In this document: positions 15,971-26,068 of the stretch, in pieces
How the letters are laid out: every line of letters starts with the position of its first letter
Numbering within the stretch: the stretch's first letter is position 1
DNA from: an uncultured Erythrobacter sp.
GTDB taxonomy: Bacteria; Pseudomonadota; Alphaproteobacteria; Sphingomonadales; Sphingomonadaceae
Length of the DNA stretch: 64,000 nt
Assembly (NCBI RefSeq): GCF_947502395.1
Contig: NZ_CANMZM010000001.1
Coordinates: 806,001-870,000 of the forward strand
Reading direction: 5' to 3'
Program-made: the position numbers and the translations under genes
The notes under the pieces: model-generated
Database searches by the model: none
What the model saw: the letters and a program-made list of their open reading frames with translations, nothing else
Told to the model about the DNA's origin: nothing

Positions 15971-16957
15971 TCAAGGCGCGCTGCGGTTGGGCTTTGCTTC
16001 GGCAAGAATAAGCGAGAATTGCTCATCGCTGTCGAGCCAGCGCACTTGCGGTTCCCATCCGCCAGCAAGGAGCATCATGCTCGACGTGCGGCGATTGAAC
16101 TTGTGACTATTTTCGGTGTGAATGCTCGCTCCTTTGGCAAGGGAGAAGCGCTTGCCTGCAACCGTGAACTGCAAATCAACCTGCGCCACCAAATGCATCT
16201 CTACCCGCGCATACTCATCGTTCCAACGCGCCTCGTGAGTGAGATTTTCAAGGCTGATATCACCTTCAAGCTCGCGGTTGATCCGGCGTACAAGGTTATA
16301 GTTGAACTCGGCCGTCACCCCCGCTGCATCGTCATAGGCAGCCTCAAGCACTGCCTCATCCTTGATAAGGTCCATGCCGATAAGGAGTTTTGCGCCATCG
16401 CCCAATGTCTCACGCATCGAACGAAGGAGGTCGACCGCTGTGCGCGGGACCATATTGCCGATAGTGGAGCCGGGGAAGAACCCAAGCTTGGGCAGGTTCG
16501 TCACCGCGCTTGGCAATTCAACCTGGCGCATAAAGTCAGCCTCGACCGGATAGACAGGCACATTCGGAAACTTTCCCGCCAAATCCTGTGCCGAGGCACG
16601 CAGGAAATCCCCGGAGATATCGAGCGGCACATAGGCCGCCGGGTCAGTCGCTGAGAGCAGCAGTGGGGTTTTTACGGATGAGCCAGAGCCAAACTCCACC
16701 ACTGCGCAGCCCGGCTCAATACGCTCGGCGAAACTCGCCGATTGCGCTTTCAGGATCTCAGTTTCAGCGCGAGTGGGGTAGTATTCAGGAAGCTGAGTAA
16801 TATCCTCAAACAACTGCGATCCGGCATCATCATAGAGCCAGCGCGCCGGGACCGCCTTTTGCTCTTGCGACAAACCCTTCAGCACATCCTCGCGAAATGC
16901 GGTGTCCACTCCGCTTTCATCCCGGTCGACCAGCTGAAGCCCTTCTTGGGTGTTCAT
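15971..16957 (-). CDS. egtD: L-histidine N-alpha-trimethyltransferase, ergothioneine synthesis
   Basis: The 328-residue SAM enzyme has the EgtD family markers LYDDAGSQLFEDITQLPEYYPTR (about 41-63), VVEFGSGSSVKTPLLL (87-102) and GSTIGNM near 170. EgtD trimethylates histidine to hercynine, the first committed intermediate of ergothioneine. ATG 16957 is 4 bases after the egtB stop, so the two genes are co-transcribed and probably coupled. Fragments of a longer upstream frame belong to egtB. Confidence 0.95.
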   Translation of the reverse strand: MNTQEGLQLVDRDESGVDTAFREDVLKGLSQEQKAVPARWLYDDAGSQLFEDITQLPEYYPTRAETEILKAQSASFAERIEPGCAVVEFGSGSSVKTPLLLSATDPAAYVPLDISGDFLRASAQDLAGKFPNVPVYPVEADFMRQVELPSAVTNLPKLGFFPGSTIGNMVPRTAVDLLRSMRETLGDGAKLLIGMDLIKDEAVLEAAYDDAAGVTAEFNYNLVRRINRELEGDISLENLTHEARWNDEYARVEMHLVAQVDLQFTVAGKRFSLAKGASIHTENSHKFNRRTSSMMLLAGGWEPQVRWLDSDEQFSLILAEAKPNRSAP

Positions 16958-16961
16958 TTTC

Positions 16962-18233
16962 TCAAAGGTCCTTTGCAAGTCGCAGCCCGGTGAATTGCCA
17001 GCGCTGATGGGGGTAAAAGAAGTTGCGGTAAGAGGCACGCGAATGGCCGCGCACTGTGGCGCAGCTTGCGCCTTTGAGGACAAACTGCCCACTCATGAAC
17101 TTGCCATTGTATTCGCCTACCGCGCCCTTGGCTGGCGCAAATCGCGGATAAGGCAAATACGCAGAGCGAGTGAATTGCCAGCAGTCTCCAAAAAGGCCTT
17201 GGTTGCCCGTTGGCAAGAGCGCGCCGACGCCTTCCAACTGATTGCCTGCACCCGGGTCATGTGCCGTATCGCTGCCCTCACAATCCTGACCACGCGCGAT
17301 GGCTTCCCATTCGAATTCGGTTGGAAGCCGTGCGCCTGCCCATGTCGCAAAAGCATCGGCCTCATAATAGGAGATATGAGTGACCGGTGCATTCGGGTCA
17401 CGGCTTTGCCAACCACTATGGGTGAAATGCTCGTCATCTTTCCAATAGAGCGGCGCGTTGATCGCGTTTTCGCGGACCCAGGTAAGCCCATCTGAAAGCC
17501 ACAGAGACGGCGTCTCATACCCGCTATCGGTGATAAACTCGGCCCATTGCCCATTGGTGATCAGGCGATCTGCAAGCCCGAAGGGTTCGAGCATCACACG
17601 GTGTCGCGGGCCTTCATTGTCAAACGCAAAACCGTTTCCATCGTGCCCGATCAGGGCGATCCCGCCTGGGTGCTGGTGCCAGCTTCGTTGACTGGCGGCA
17701 TTACCGACCGGAGCTGATGGTCTTTCATCCCACATTGCCGGGCCGAGCGGATTCTGAAACAGCGCGTGTTTGATATCGGTCAGGAGCAATTCGATGTGCT
17801 GCTGCTCATGCGCAATGCCAAGAGCGATCAAATCGCCTAACGCTGGATCTTCCAAGAGCGGCTCCATCGCCGCGTCGACTGCTCTTCTCCAATCGAGCAC
17901 TTCGTCGAGACCGGGACGCGCGAGCATTCCGCGCGAAAACCGCGAGATGCGCGCACCTTCCACCTCGTAATAAGAGTTAAACAGGAAAGGCCACTGTCCA
18001 TTGTACAGTCGATATCCCCTCGCATGGTCCCGCAGCAGAAAGGTCTCCCAAAACCATGTCGTGTGCGCGAGATGCCATTTGGCCGGGCTCGCATCTTCCA
18101 TCGATTGAACCGTAGCATCCGCATCAGAGAGAGGCTCTATTAAGGACTGCATTAACGCCCGCGTCGCCAAATAGCGTCCGCGAAGGTCTTGGCCATCGGA
18201 GGCATCCTGCATTGAGGGTTTGGTAGTGGGCAT
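16962..18233 (-). CDS. egtB: Ergothioneine synthase, hercynylcysteine sulfoxide forming
   Basis: The 423-residue protein has an N-terminal DinB-like four-helix domain with iron-ligand candidates WHLAHT (His54 or His57) and HEQQHIE (His142, His146), and a C-terminal formylglycine-enzyme-like sulfatase domain from about 190. EgtB is a non-haem iron enzyme that joins a Cys-containing thiol donor to hercynine with O2. Whether it uses gamma-glutamylcysteine or free Cys cannot be told here. No egtA, egtC or egtE lies nearby, so later steps must be encoded elsewhere. Confidence 0.95.
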   Translation of the reverse strand: MPTTKPSMQDASDGQDLRGRYLATRALMQSLIEPLSDADATVQSMEDASPAKWHLAHTTWFWETFLLRDHARGYRLYNGQWPFLFNSYYEVEGARISRFSRGMLARPGLDEVLDWRRAVDAAMEPLLEDPALGDLIALGIAHEQQHIELLLTDIKHALFQNPLGPAMWDERPSAPVGNAASQRSWHQHPGGIALIGHDGNGFAFDNEGPRHRVMLEPFGLADRLITNGQWAEFITDSGYETPSLWLSDGLTWVRENAINAPLYWKDDEHFTHSGWQSRDPNAPVTHISYYEADAFATWAGARLPTEFEWEAIARGQDCEGSDTAHDPGAGNQLEGVGALLPTGNQGLFGDCWQFTRSAYLPYPRFAPAKGAVGEYNGKFMSGQFVLKGASCATVRGHSRASYRNFFYPHQRWQFTGLRLAKDL

Positions 18234-18369
18234 CTGTCCTCCCCCGCGATCACATTACAAGTGACACTTTCGGGCGCTGTTTGCTGGATAACTAGAGCGA
18301 ACCATATGCCAGCAATTGTGCGAAGTCATAAGCTTATTACACAACATGCAGTTGCAAAAATGGGACAGA

Positions 18370-18993
18370 TTATCGCTTTGCAGGGTCGCCGGAAGCGTCA
18401 TCTGGCGCTTCGCTGATCACGGCGACCATGCGCTGCACCACACCTTCACCATTGCGCAGATTGCAGGATTTGAGAACCATTGGCCGCAGCTCAGTATCGC
18501 CTTTCTTGAGCGAGAATAGAATTTCATAAGGTTCGGTTTCTTCAACGTGGTCTCGCGCCAGGGTAACAAGGTCGATACCCGCTCTTTCCAGCATTGCTTC
18601 CACCTCAAAGAATGGTGGAATCTCGCCCTCCACTCCGCTCACCAGCCGCTTGAAGTCATCCGAATATTGCTGCGCGCCGCTTGTGAAGTCGTAGTGCCAT
18701 ACGCCTTGTTCACCAGTGGCGTTCTGGACGCGGACCCTAGTGAGGAAGTCGTGCAGCGAGCGCGATTGAATGCGAATGGTGCGACTAACTTTGCGCTCTT
18801 CGCGACGCCGCAAAAACACTCTGCTCACCGTGAAGAGAGCCATTAGTGCGAAGGCGAGACATCCCCAAAGCAGCGAGTCCGAGCTCAGGAATGTTGTAAG
18901 AAGTTCACCGCCCGCCTGTGCGGAACCAGTCCCTAACTCCAGCCCAGCCGCATGGGCCAAGCGGGTTTGCGCGAAGAAGGCAGCTGCGGGCAT
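18370..18993 (-). CDS. Membrane-anchored PAS-like sensory protein
   Basis: The 207-residue protein has one clear membrane helix near residues 41-60 (LLWGCLAFALMALFTVSRVF) and a basic stretch behind it (RRREERK). A PAS-like domain follows (VWHYDFTSGAQQYSDDFKRLV... YEILFSLKKGDTELRPMVLKS). There is no output domain (kinase, GGDEF, HTH) after the PAS fold, so it may act by partner binding. It is co-directional with egtB 136 bases downstream, but no evidence links them. Confidence 0.65.
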   Translation of the reverse strand: MPAAAFFAQTRLAHAAGLELGTGSAQAGGELLTTFLSSDSLLWGCLAFALMALFTVSRVFLRRREERKVSRTIRIQSRSLHDFLTRVRVQNATGEQGVWHYDFTSGAQQYSDDFKRLVSGVEGEIPPFFEVEAMLERAGIDLVTLARDHVEETEPYEILFSLKKGDTELRPMVLKSCNLRNGEGVVQRMVAVISEAPDDASGDPAKR

Positions 18994-19070
18994 GACCCCG
19001 AAGCTTTAGCTGAGACGCGCAACACAGCCCATCAGGTATGCTGCGAGTTGGGATGAATACTTAGCCGCGC

Positions 19071-20447
19071 TTAAGCGGCGTCGGCGGCGCGTGAAACGCT
19101 CGCCTCAGTATTCAACATCTCGGCCAAGGCGAAGGCCAGCTCAAGCGATTGCTCAGCATTGAGGCGCGGGTCACAGTGCGTGTGATAACGATCGCCCAGC
19201 GCATCATCAGTGATAGCAACGGCACCGCCCACACACTCGGTCACGTCCTGACCGGTCATCTCAATATGGATACCGCCCGGATGCGTGCCTTCAGCACGGT
19301 GCACATCGAAGAAGCCCTTCACCTCTGTAAGGATACGATCAAAGGGCCGCGTTTTGTAGCCGCTGTCCGATTTGATAACATTGCCGTGCATCGGATCGCA
19401 CGACCACACCACCGTATGACCTTCGGCCTTCACCGCACGAACCAGCTTGGGCAGGCCGTCAAGCACCTTGTCGTGACCATAGCGCGAAATCAGCGTGATC
19501 CGTCCCGCTTCATGCGCTGGGTTCAGCTCGTCGAGCAATTTTATCAGCGCATCAGGTTCAAGCGACGGTCCGCATTTCATGCCCAGCGGGTTTTGAATAC
19601 CGCGTGCAAATTCGACGTGAGCGCTGCCCGGGAAGCGGGTACGGTCGCCGATCCACAGCATATGTGCTGAGGTCGCGTACCAATCGCCGGTCAGGGAATC
19701 GCGTCGAGTCAGAGCTTGCTCGTATGGGAGCAGGAGCCCTTCGTGGCTGGTGTAGAAGCTCGTGCCCTGCAATTGCGGGACGGTGTTGGGATCAACCCCG
19801 CACGCTTCCATAAAGTCGAGCGCTTCGCCGATCCGATCAGCGGTCTCAGCAAATTTTTCGGTCCACGGCGTGCGGCCCATGAAATCAAGAGTCCACTGGT
19901 GAACTTGGCGCAGGTTTGCATACCCACCGCCCGCAAAGGCGCGCAGCAGGTTGAGCGTTGAGGCAGCTTGCGAATAAGCGCGCACCATACGACCGGGATC
20001 ATTGCGGCGCTGTTCTGGGTCAAACTCAATCCCGTTGATGTTATCGCCAAGGTAGCTTGGCAGAGTCACATCACCCTTGGTCTCGGTAGGCGAAGACCGC
20101 GGCTTGGCAAACTGCCCTGCCATTCGCCCAACTTTGACCACCGGGCACTTGCTGCCGAAGGTCATGACAATCGCCATCTGTAGCAGTACGCGGAAGGTGT
20201 CACGGATGTTGTTGGGGTGAAACTCGGCAAAGCTCTCTGCGCAATCACCGCCTTGCAACAGGAAGGCATTGCCATTGGCAACGTCTGCAAGATCTGATTT
20301 CAGCGCACGCGCTTCACCGGCAAAGACGAGCGGTGGATAGTCAGCCAAAGTCGCTTCAGCCTGAGCCAATTCACCAGCATCCTCATAATGAGGCAAATGC
20401 CGCGCTTCGAAGGTCTTCCAGCTTTCCGGTTGCCAGTTCTGGGCCAC
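19071..20447 (-). CDS. aroG: Class II 3-deoxy-7-phosphoheptulonate (DAHP) synthase
   Basis: The product (458 residues from GTG 20447) is a plant/Mycobacterium-type class II DAHP synthase, first enzyme of the shikimate pathway. Markers include [10 protein letters not shown] near the metal Cys, [25 protein letters not shown] sequence and [18 protein letters not shown]. The longer frame starts at TTG 20489. I prefer GTG 20447 because the protein then begins [10 protein letters not shown], the usual family N-terminus. It shows none of the long N-terminal regulatory extension of the mycobacterial enzyme. The symbol follows common annotation practice. Confidence 0.93.
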   Translation of the reverse strand: MAQNWQPESWKTFEARHLPHYEDAGELAQAEATLADYPPLVFAGEARALKSDLADVANGNAFLLQGGDCAESFAEFHPNNIRDTFRVLLQMAIVMTFGSKCPVVKVGRMAGQFAKPRSSPTETKGDVTLPSYLGDNINGIEFDPEQRRNDPGRMVRAYSQAASTLNLLRAFAGGGYANLRQVHQWTLDFMGRTPWTEKFAETADRIGEALDFMEACGVDPNTVPQLQGTSFYTSHEGLLLPYEQALTRRDSLTGDWYATSAHMLWIGDRTRFPGSAHVEFARGIQNPLGMKCGPSLEPDALIKLLDELNPAHEAGRITLISRYGHDKVLDGLPKLVRAVKAEGHTVVWSCDPMHGNVIKSDSGYKTRPFDRILTEVKGFFDVHRAEGTHPGGIHIEMTGQDVTECVGGAVAITDDALGDRYHTHCDPRLNAEQSLELAFALAEMLNTEASVSRAADAA

Positions 20448-20598
20448 AATCCAACTCGTTTCTTTTGAGACTATAATTCGTCTGTTCAATATGTTGCGGG
20501 CGCGCGCCTAAGCGCGTGTGATCGATATGTAAAGCGTGTCGGTCGTCGCGGACACCTTTATTTCGCGAGTACTCTGATCTGCATGCTCGATAATGCGC

Positions 20599-23500
20599 CT
20601 ATCGTCCAACTGCCGGGGCTGCTCGAACGGCGGGAATGCTCGCGACCGGAACACCTTGCACATCAGGCACTTCGGCGAGCTCCTGCCCTTCAGGGATGAC
20701 GGCAAGCTGAAGCGGATTTGCGTTTCCAAAGTAGCGACCTGCGAGGAACTTCATGATCTCGGGCGTTGTTTGCGAATAATCCGCCAGGAGCGACCGCAGG
20801 AATTCGATCCGTAGGGGATCGCTACTCGCGCCTTCGAGATTGAAGAGCCAGAACTGATTGCCGGTCGAAGCCCGGCGTACCCTTTGGCTAAGCGGCTCAG
20901 TTACGCGATTGATCTCATCCGCGCTGGGCGGATTGGCCGCAAGATCAGCACCAATCTTCCGCGCCTCAGCAAAAAATATGGGCACGAACTCAGGCTCTAG
21001 CTGAGCAATGGCGACAATCTTGCCACCGCCATTGATGTCCGAAGGCCAATCGGAAAAGGCTTGGGGTGCATAGCTTGCCCCTGCCTGCTCCCGCAAAGCT
21101 TCGAGTAAGCGGTTGCTGAAAATTTGCACGAGGATTTCGACCTGACGGGATTCGCGAATACGGGCGATGCCAGCCCCACTTGGCCAAACGACAGCGGCGG
21201 CCGCTTGGTTCGCATCGCCACGGTGAGTGAGCACGGTTGGCGCTGCTTCTGCAGTGGGGAAAGAGGGTACACGCTCGGCCACTTCGGGAGCAATCGGTGC
21301 CCGCGGTGGCAACGCGCCAAACGTCAGGCGCAGCTTTTCGACGATCGCAGCTTGGTCGAACTCACCGAACACCAGCACTTCTATCGGCCCTTGGGCCAAA
21401 AGCGGTTCCCAAACCTCCCGGAAACCCTCCGGTGTCACATTGCTAAGCATCTCCGGCGTGGGAGTTGCAAAGCGCGGGTCTTGATCGGAAGTGAAGAACT
21501 CCAAATCGCGGTTGAGCACTGGTCCCGGTCCGGTTGAGAAAGTGTTGTAAGCAAGTTCAGAAGCCGCCTTGGCCCTGATCACCGGATCAGCATCCCAGCG
21601 TGGGTCTCCAAGCTTTGCGGCGAAGAGATACAGTTGATCCTCAACATCGCTCGATCGGGTCTGAGCGGTGAATGTGAACACCGCATCGTCGATCCCGAAA
21701 TTGAAACCCAACTTCCGGCCCGTCGCCAAACGATCAAGCTCGTTTTGACCAAGCTCGCCAAGCCCCGATCCGACCAGCGCACCTTGGCCAAGCGCAGCGT
21801 AGACCGCACTATTCTCATCAAATGCGCGGTAGCCAGCGCCAAAACGCACCTTCACTGTCACCCGACCCGGCTCCGCATTGTTCGACCACAACAGCGCCTT
21901 CACGCCATTGGCAAATTCGACCTTCTCGACATCAAGAATTCCCAGAGGTCCTTGCTCAGTGATCGTCCCAGGTTCGCCGATAGGAGGCAGTTCATCGAAA
22001 GAGATGCTTTTCGCCGCGAGTCTTGCGGTGTCATCCACAGTGACTTCGCTCGCAAGCGCCAATTGCAGCTTTGCTTGATCCGCTTCGCCAATCGAAGGTG
22101 TGACATAGACTGATCGAACCACATCGCCTTTAAACAGGGCTTTGGTGCGTGCGTGAATCTGTTCCGGATTCATTCGGGCAGTCATGCCGCGAAAGACATT
22201 GAGCACCACTTGTGGGCTTGCGACAGTTTCGCGGATATCGACCGCATTGACTATGTTGTCGGCGAGGTTGCGTCCCGCTTGAACGGCTTCTTGTTCGACC
22301 GAATTGACAAAGGCCACATCGAATTCAGCCGCCTCGCGGTCGATCTCTTCTTGGGTCGGTGGGGTGGCAATTGCATCGGCAATCACGCCGCGTACATCAG
22401 CAAGGGCAGCTTCCCAGTCCTCGCTTAACGGAGCAAACGCCACGAAAGTCGCATCGGTTGAGCGTGAAACGTCATCCTGACTGACCTGCGCATAGAGATA
22501 AGAGCCACCGCCACGGGCGCGCGCCTCTAAGCGACGATTGATAATCGCTTGAGCTAAGGCATCGAGCAGCAAACCTTCATTGTACACAATCGTGTCCTGA
22601 ACCTGGCGCCACGGCCGCATGATGGCATAGGTGAGGTTGCGCGGAAGATCGGGTTCAACCGCCACGCCAAGCTCGCCGATGGGCAGATTCGTGCCGTTTG
22701 CAATGGCCGCACCTTGCGGGGCCACAGGGTCGCCGAAATCGGGCGCAACGCCGGCTTCACCGGTTCCCTGCCAATCGCCAAACCATTGCTCGACAAGCCC
22801 TGCCAGAACCATAGGATCGGCGTCACCTGCAACCACGATCACGGTTTTCTCAGGTCGATACCACCGGTCATAAAACGCTTGAACCTTCGTGCCATTGGCT
22901 GCGATCAGCGTTTCATCGATGCCAATCGGGTTGCGGGTGGAGAGGCGTTGTCCCGCAAAGAAGGTGCGGCGCGTCAAATCGCTTACGCGCAACGCCGCCC
23001 CACCCCGCTCGCGCTTTTCTGCCAACACAATTGGAAGCTCAGTAGCGACGTTCTCATCGCTCAAAACCGGCGCTTTGATCATGCCGGAAAGGAGCTTGAA
23101 ACTCTCGTTCAGCTTCTCCGGACCGATATCGGGAATGTCGAGCTTGTAAGCAGTGTGCGTTGGGCTCGTCTCCGCATTGGCATCCGCGCCAAAGGTTGCG
23201 CCCAAACGCTGCCATGCGGCAATCGCCTCAGCCTTTCCCAGATACTGGCTCTCGCGGAACAGCAGGTGCTCAAGAAGGTGAGCATAGCCCTGCTCTTCGT
23301 CGGTTTCGTGCAAGGAACCTGCGTCCACACGCACCCGGATCGAGACCTGACGCGGAGGCACACCATTGCGACGCACCGCATAGCGAAGGCCGTTGGCCAT
23401 CTCGCCGAACACCCATTCGCGGTCGACTGGTACGTTGCTGTCCTTATAGAGCCAGGGGGTCTGATCCTCACCCTGCACAGCTTGCGGCGCGGGGACATCA

Positions 23501-23610
23501 TAGGACGAGGCCGGAGGTGTCAGAGGGTCCTGCGCGCTCGCGGGAACAGAAACGGCGAATGCGGCAAAGGCGACGGAGAGGGCGGCGCTCGCCCGGATCA
23601 AGAAGTTCAT
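20599..23610 (-). CDS. M16 family zinc metalloprotease, exported
   Basis: The 1003-residue protein has a signal peptide (residues 1-26, ending ASAQ) and two pairs of M16 half-domains. The first half holds the inverted zinc motif HLLEH (111-115) with a downstream Glu as third ligand; the second half lacks it, as in pitrilysin and processing peptidases. Such periplasmic M16 enzymes degrade short peptides, including signal-peptide fragments. ATG 23610 places the signal peptide at the start. It is divergent from nfuA with about 100 bases between. Confidence 0.92.
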   Translation of the reverse strand: MNFLIRASAALSVAFAAFAVSVPASAQDPLTPPASSYDVPAPQAVQGEDQTPWLYKDSNVPVDREWVFGEMANGLRYAVRRNGVPPRQVSIRVRVDAGSLHETDEEQGYAHLLEHLLFRESQYLGKAEAIAAWQRLGATFGADANAETSPTHTAYKLDIPDIGPEKLNESFKLLSGMIKAPVLSDENVATELPIVLAEKRERGGAALRVSDLTRRTFFAGQRLSTRNPIGIDETLIAANGTKVQAFYDRWYRPEKTVIVVAGDADPMVLAGLVEQWFGDWQGTGEAGVAPDFGDPVAPQGAAIANGTNLPIGELGVAVEPDLPRNLTYAIMRPWRQVQDTIVYNEGLLLDALAQAIINRRLEARARGGGSYLYAQVSQDDVSRSTDATFVAFAPLSEDWEAALADVRGVIADAIATPPTQEEIDREAAEFDVAFVNSVEQEAVQAGRNLADNIVNAVDIRETVASPQVVLNVFRGMTARMNPEQIHARTKALFKGDVVRSVYVTPSIGEADQAKLQLALASEVTVDDTARLAAKSISFDELPPIGEPGTITEQGPLGILDVEKVEFANGVKALLWSNNAEPGRVTVKVRFGAGYRAFDENSAVYAALGQGALVGSGLGELGQNELDRLATGRKLGFNFGIDDAVFTFTAQTRSSDVEDQLYLFAAKLGDPRWDADPVIRAKAASELAYNTFSTGPGPVLNRDLEFFTSDQDPRFATPTPEMLSNVTPEGFREVWEPLLAQGPIEVLVFGEFDQAAIVEKLRLTFGALPPRAPIAPEVAERVPSFPTAEAAPTVLTHRGDANQAAAAVVWPSGAGIARIRESRQVEILVQIFSNRLLEALREQAGASYAPQAFSDWPSDINGGGKIVAIAQLEPEFVPIFFAEARKIGADLAANPPSADEINRVTEPLSQRVRRASTGNQFWLFNLEGASSDPLRIEFLRSLLADYSQTTPEIMKFLAGRYFGNANPLQLAVIPEGQELAEVPDVQGVPVASIPAVRAAPAVGR

Positions 23611-23708
23611 GAATAACACTATAGGTATGCAAGGCATGAAGGACCAGTGAATGGTGGGATAGAATGCATATGGTTGCCGCCGGGCTGCATCACTCCTATC
23701 TAGCCCAC

Positions 23709-24290
23709 ATGTTTATCGAGACGGAAACCACACCGAACCCCTCTAGCCTCAAATTTCTTCCGGGCCGCACGGTTATGCCTGCCGGAACGCGCGAATTTGC
23801 ATCCCCTGAAGCTGCAGAAGCCAGCCCGCTTGCTGAGGCGGTTTTCAACACTGGCGAGGTGGTGAATGTCTTTTTCGGGTCAGATTTTGTGACGGTGACC
23901 GCAGCACCCGGGGCAAGTTGGAGCGCGCTCAAGCCTGAAGTGGTGACTATCTTGCTTGATCACTTCGTCTCTGAAGCACCGCTCTTCGTTGGTGGCAGCG
24001 CTGATGGTATTTCGGTTCCTGGCGAAGAAATAGGTCTGTTGGTCGAAGACCGTGAGGAAGACGCCGAAGTCATCGCCTCGATCCACGAGCTTCTCGAAAC
24101 GCGGGTTCGGCCTGCGGTTGCCGGTGACGGAGGCGACATCGCCTATCGCGGATTTTCGGAGGGCGTTGTTTATCTCACTCTACAAGGAGCTTGTGCCGGT
24201 TGCCCATCAAGCACCATGACCTTGAAGCAAGGGATCGAAAGCCTTTTGAAGCACTACGTGCCCGAAGTGACAGAGGTTCGCGCCGCCTAG
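23709..24290 (+). CDS. nfuA: NifU-like Fe-S scaffold protein
   Basis: The 193-residue protein has an N-terminal Nfu_N domain beginning MFIETETTPNPSSLKFLPG and a C-terminal NifU domain with GACAGCPSS (CxxC), where a [4Fe-4S] cluster bridges a dimer. It carries clusters to target enzymes such as lipoyl synthase or aconitase. ATG 23709 is chosen because homologues start with exactly this motif. It leads a co-directional group with tsaB and rimI. Confidence 0.94.
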   Translation: MFIETETTPNPSSLKFLPGRTVMPAGTREFASPEAAEASPLAEAVFNTGEVVNVFFGSDFVTVTAAPGASWSALKPEVVTILLDHFVSEAPLFVGGSADGISVPGEEIGLLVEDREEDAEVIASIHELLETRVRPAVAGDGGDIAYRGFSEGVVYLTLQGACAGCPSSTMTLKQGIESLLKHYVPEVTEVRAA

Positions 24291-24338
24291 GTCTTTACGG
24301 CACTTGCGAATGGTAATTCCCTGAGGCAGGGCGCTGGC

Positions 24339-24992
24339 ATGCAAAGCAGCGGACGCACTCTCGTTATAGAAACAGCCAGTGAGGCGTGCTCCATCGCTCT
24401 TTTCGATGGTGCCCAGCTCGTCGCGCAGGACCACCGGGAACTTGGCAGAGGCCATGCTGAACGCCTTGTCCCAATGATCGAGGCGTTTCCCGGTAAAGGG
24501 CGTGCAGATCAAATCATGACATCGCTTGGTCCAGGGAGCTTTACTGGAGTGCGGATCGGCATTGCTGCTGCGCGTGCGCTTGGGGTTGCTTGGGGGGCCA
24601 AAGTACTCGGGTATCCAACACTTGCTCTGATCGCCGCAATGGCGCGCAAAGATGCCAAGACCGACACAGCACCCACCACTATTTGTGTGAATGGCGGACA
24701 TGGTGAGTGGTTTGTGCAAAGCTTTGATTCTCCGGGGACTCCACAGGGACCAGCCGCCTCGCTTACACCCGAAGCTGCAGCGCGGCGGGATTGTCACCGC
24801 CTAATTGCCGGAAATCGAGCGCGTCAGTTTGCCGAAATGCGCAAAGAAGCAGACTTCATCACGCTTGACATTCTTCCCGATGCGTCTCGTGCAAACCTTC
24901 TTCCACAAGCCTGCCTGGCTCGAGATTTGTCACCCATTTATGGTCGCGCGCCCGATGCTGTGCCGCAATCCCAACGCGTGCGCCCGGCATGA
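24339..24992 (+). CDS. tsaB: tRNA threonylcarbamoyladenosine complex subunit TsaB
   Basis: The 217-residue ASKHA-fold protein has LVIETASEACSIALFD at the start and TSLGPGSFTGVRIGIAAARALG near residues 61-81, both TsaB signatures. It binds TsaD and TsaE to make t6A37 in ANN-decoding tRNAs. Its stop overlaps the rimI start (ATGA), the common pairing in proteobacteria. Confidence 0.93.
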   Translation: MQSSGRTLVIETASEACSIALFDGAQLVAQDHRELGRGHAERLVPMIEAFPGKGRADQIMTSLGPGSFTGVRIGIAAARALGVAWGAKVLGYPTLALIAAMARKDAKTDTAPTTICVNGGHGEWFVQSFDSPGTPQGPAASLTPEAAARRDCHRLIAGNRARQFAEMRKEADFITLDILPDASRANLLPQACLARDLSPIYGRAPDAVPQSQRVRPA

Positions 24993-25471
24993 CCCCTAGC
25001 TCCGCTCATGTCGCTCGGATCATGGCAGTGATGGAAGAGGCCTTCGATCCGGCTTATGGAGAGGCCTGGAGCCGGCGCCAAATCACGGATGCCTTGGCGA
25101 TGCCCAGCACCAACGGGCTTGTTGTCGACGCATCGGGCGAGCCAATTCCGGACAATTCGCCTCGCAATGGAACGCTTGAGTCTGCCGGCTTTGTTCTGAC
25201 CCGCAAGGCCGCTGATGAAGAAGAACTGCTCCTGATTGCAGTTTCTCCTCAGTTCCGCCGACGGGGACTTGGCGAAAGTCTCCTGCACAGCCTTTTCGAA
25301 CGGGCTCAAGAAGTCGGAACCACACGCATCTTCCTCGAAATGCGAAGAGGCAACCCTGCGATCCATCTGTATGAAAAAGTTGGATTCAAGCCCATCGGCC
25401 AACGCCCTAACTACTACCGGCTTGCAAGCGGGGAGCGAGTTGACGCCATTACTTTTGGGCGGGACGTATAA
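24989..25471 (+). CDS. rimI: Ribosomal protein bS18 alanine N-acetyltransferase-like GNAT
   Basis: The 160-residue GNAT protein has the acetyl-CoA loop VSPQFRRRGLGESLLHSLFERA (about 85-106) and the C-terminal NPAIHLYEKVGFKPIGQRPNYY typical of RimI. RimI acetylates the N-terminus of S18. Coupling to tsaB by a 4-base overlap supports the assignment over a generic GNAT. Confidence 0.9.
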   Translation: MTPSSAHVARIMAVMEEAFDPAYGEAWSRRQITDALAMPSTNGLVVDASGEPIPDNSPRNGTLESAGFVLTRKAADEEELLLIAVSPQFRRRGLGESLLHSLFERAQEVGTTRIFLEMRRGNPAIHLYEKVGFKPIGQRPNYYRLASGERVDAITFGRDV

Positions 25472-25604
25472 ACAAATAGCGTTTCCAATTATTGGACAGG
25501 TTGCCCGATCTTTGTCGAAGTATAAGTGCGCCTACTTGCCAATTCAATAAGAGTAAGCCATGCGTGAGAAATCGGAAAAATCCGAGACAAAAAAAGAGGA
25601 ACTC

Positions 25605-26042
25605 ATGCAAGACTTGGAAATAGAGATGAAAGAGACGTTGATAACGCTCACAAGCGATATCGTGGCAGCCCACCTCAGCAATAACAACGTAGATGTTGAT
25701 GCTGTACCCGGGCTTATCACAAACGTTTACGGTGCACTTTCTGTGTTAGGGGACGAGCCTGAAGCTGTTGAAGAAAGGCCGGAACCAGCGGTGTCAATCC
25801 GTGCTTCGATCAAGCCGGATTACATTGTTTGTCTGGAAGACGGCAAGAAGCTGAAGATGCTGAAACGGTATCTGCGCACAAATTACGATATGACCCCTGA
25901 GGAATATCGTCAGCGCTGGAATCTACCTTCGGACTATCCGATGGTGGCGCCAAACTATGCGGAAAAACGCCGCGATCTCGCTAAGAAAATCGGCCTCGGC
26001 CGTAAGCCAGGGGCTTCGCGGGGCCGCCGCAAATCATCTTAA
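25605..26042 (+). CDS. mucR: MucR/Ros family transcriptional regulator without the zinc His ligands
   Basis: The 145-residue protein has the N-terminal oligomerisation part (ETLITLTSDIVAAHLSNN) and the C-terminal DNA-binding region YIVCLEDGKKLKMLKRYLRTNYDMTPEEYRQRWNLP. Ros/MucR zinc fingers use Cys, Cys or Asp, His, His; here the first Cys and Asp remain, but both His are replaced (KRYL, TNYD). I chose ATG 25605, which has AGAGGA 4-5 bases upstream and gives the usual family length; ATG 25560 would add 15 residues. MucR proteins are H-NS-like regulators of surface, motility and cell-cycle genes. Confidence 0.9.
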   Translation: MQDLEIEMKETLITLTSDIVAAHLSNNNVDVDAVPGLITNVYGALSVLGDEPEAVEERPEPAVSIRASIKPDYIVCLEDGKKLKMLKRYLRTNYDMTPEEYRQRWNLPSDYPMVAPNYAEKRRDLAKKIGLGRKPGASRGRRKSS

Positions 26043-26068
26043 TCTAGAAAGACGGGTCGCTCTACGGA

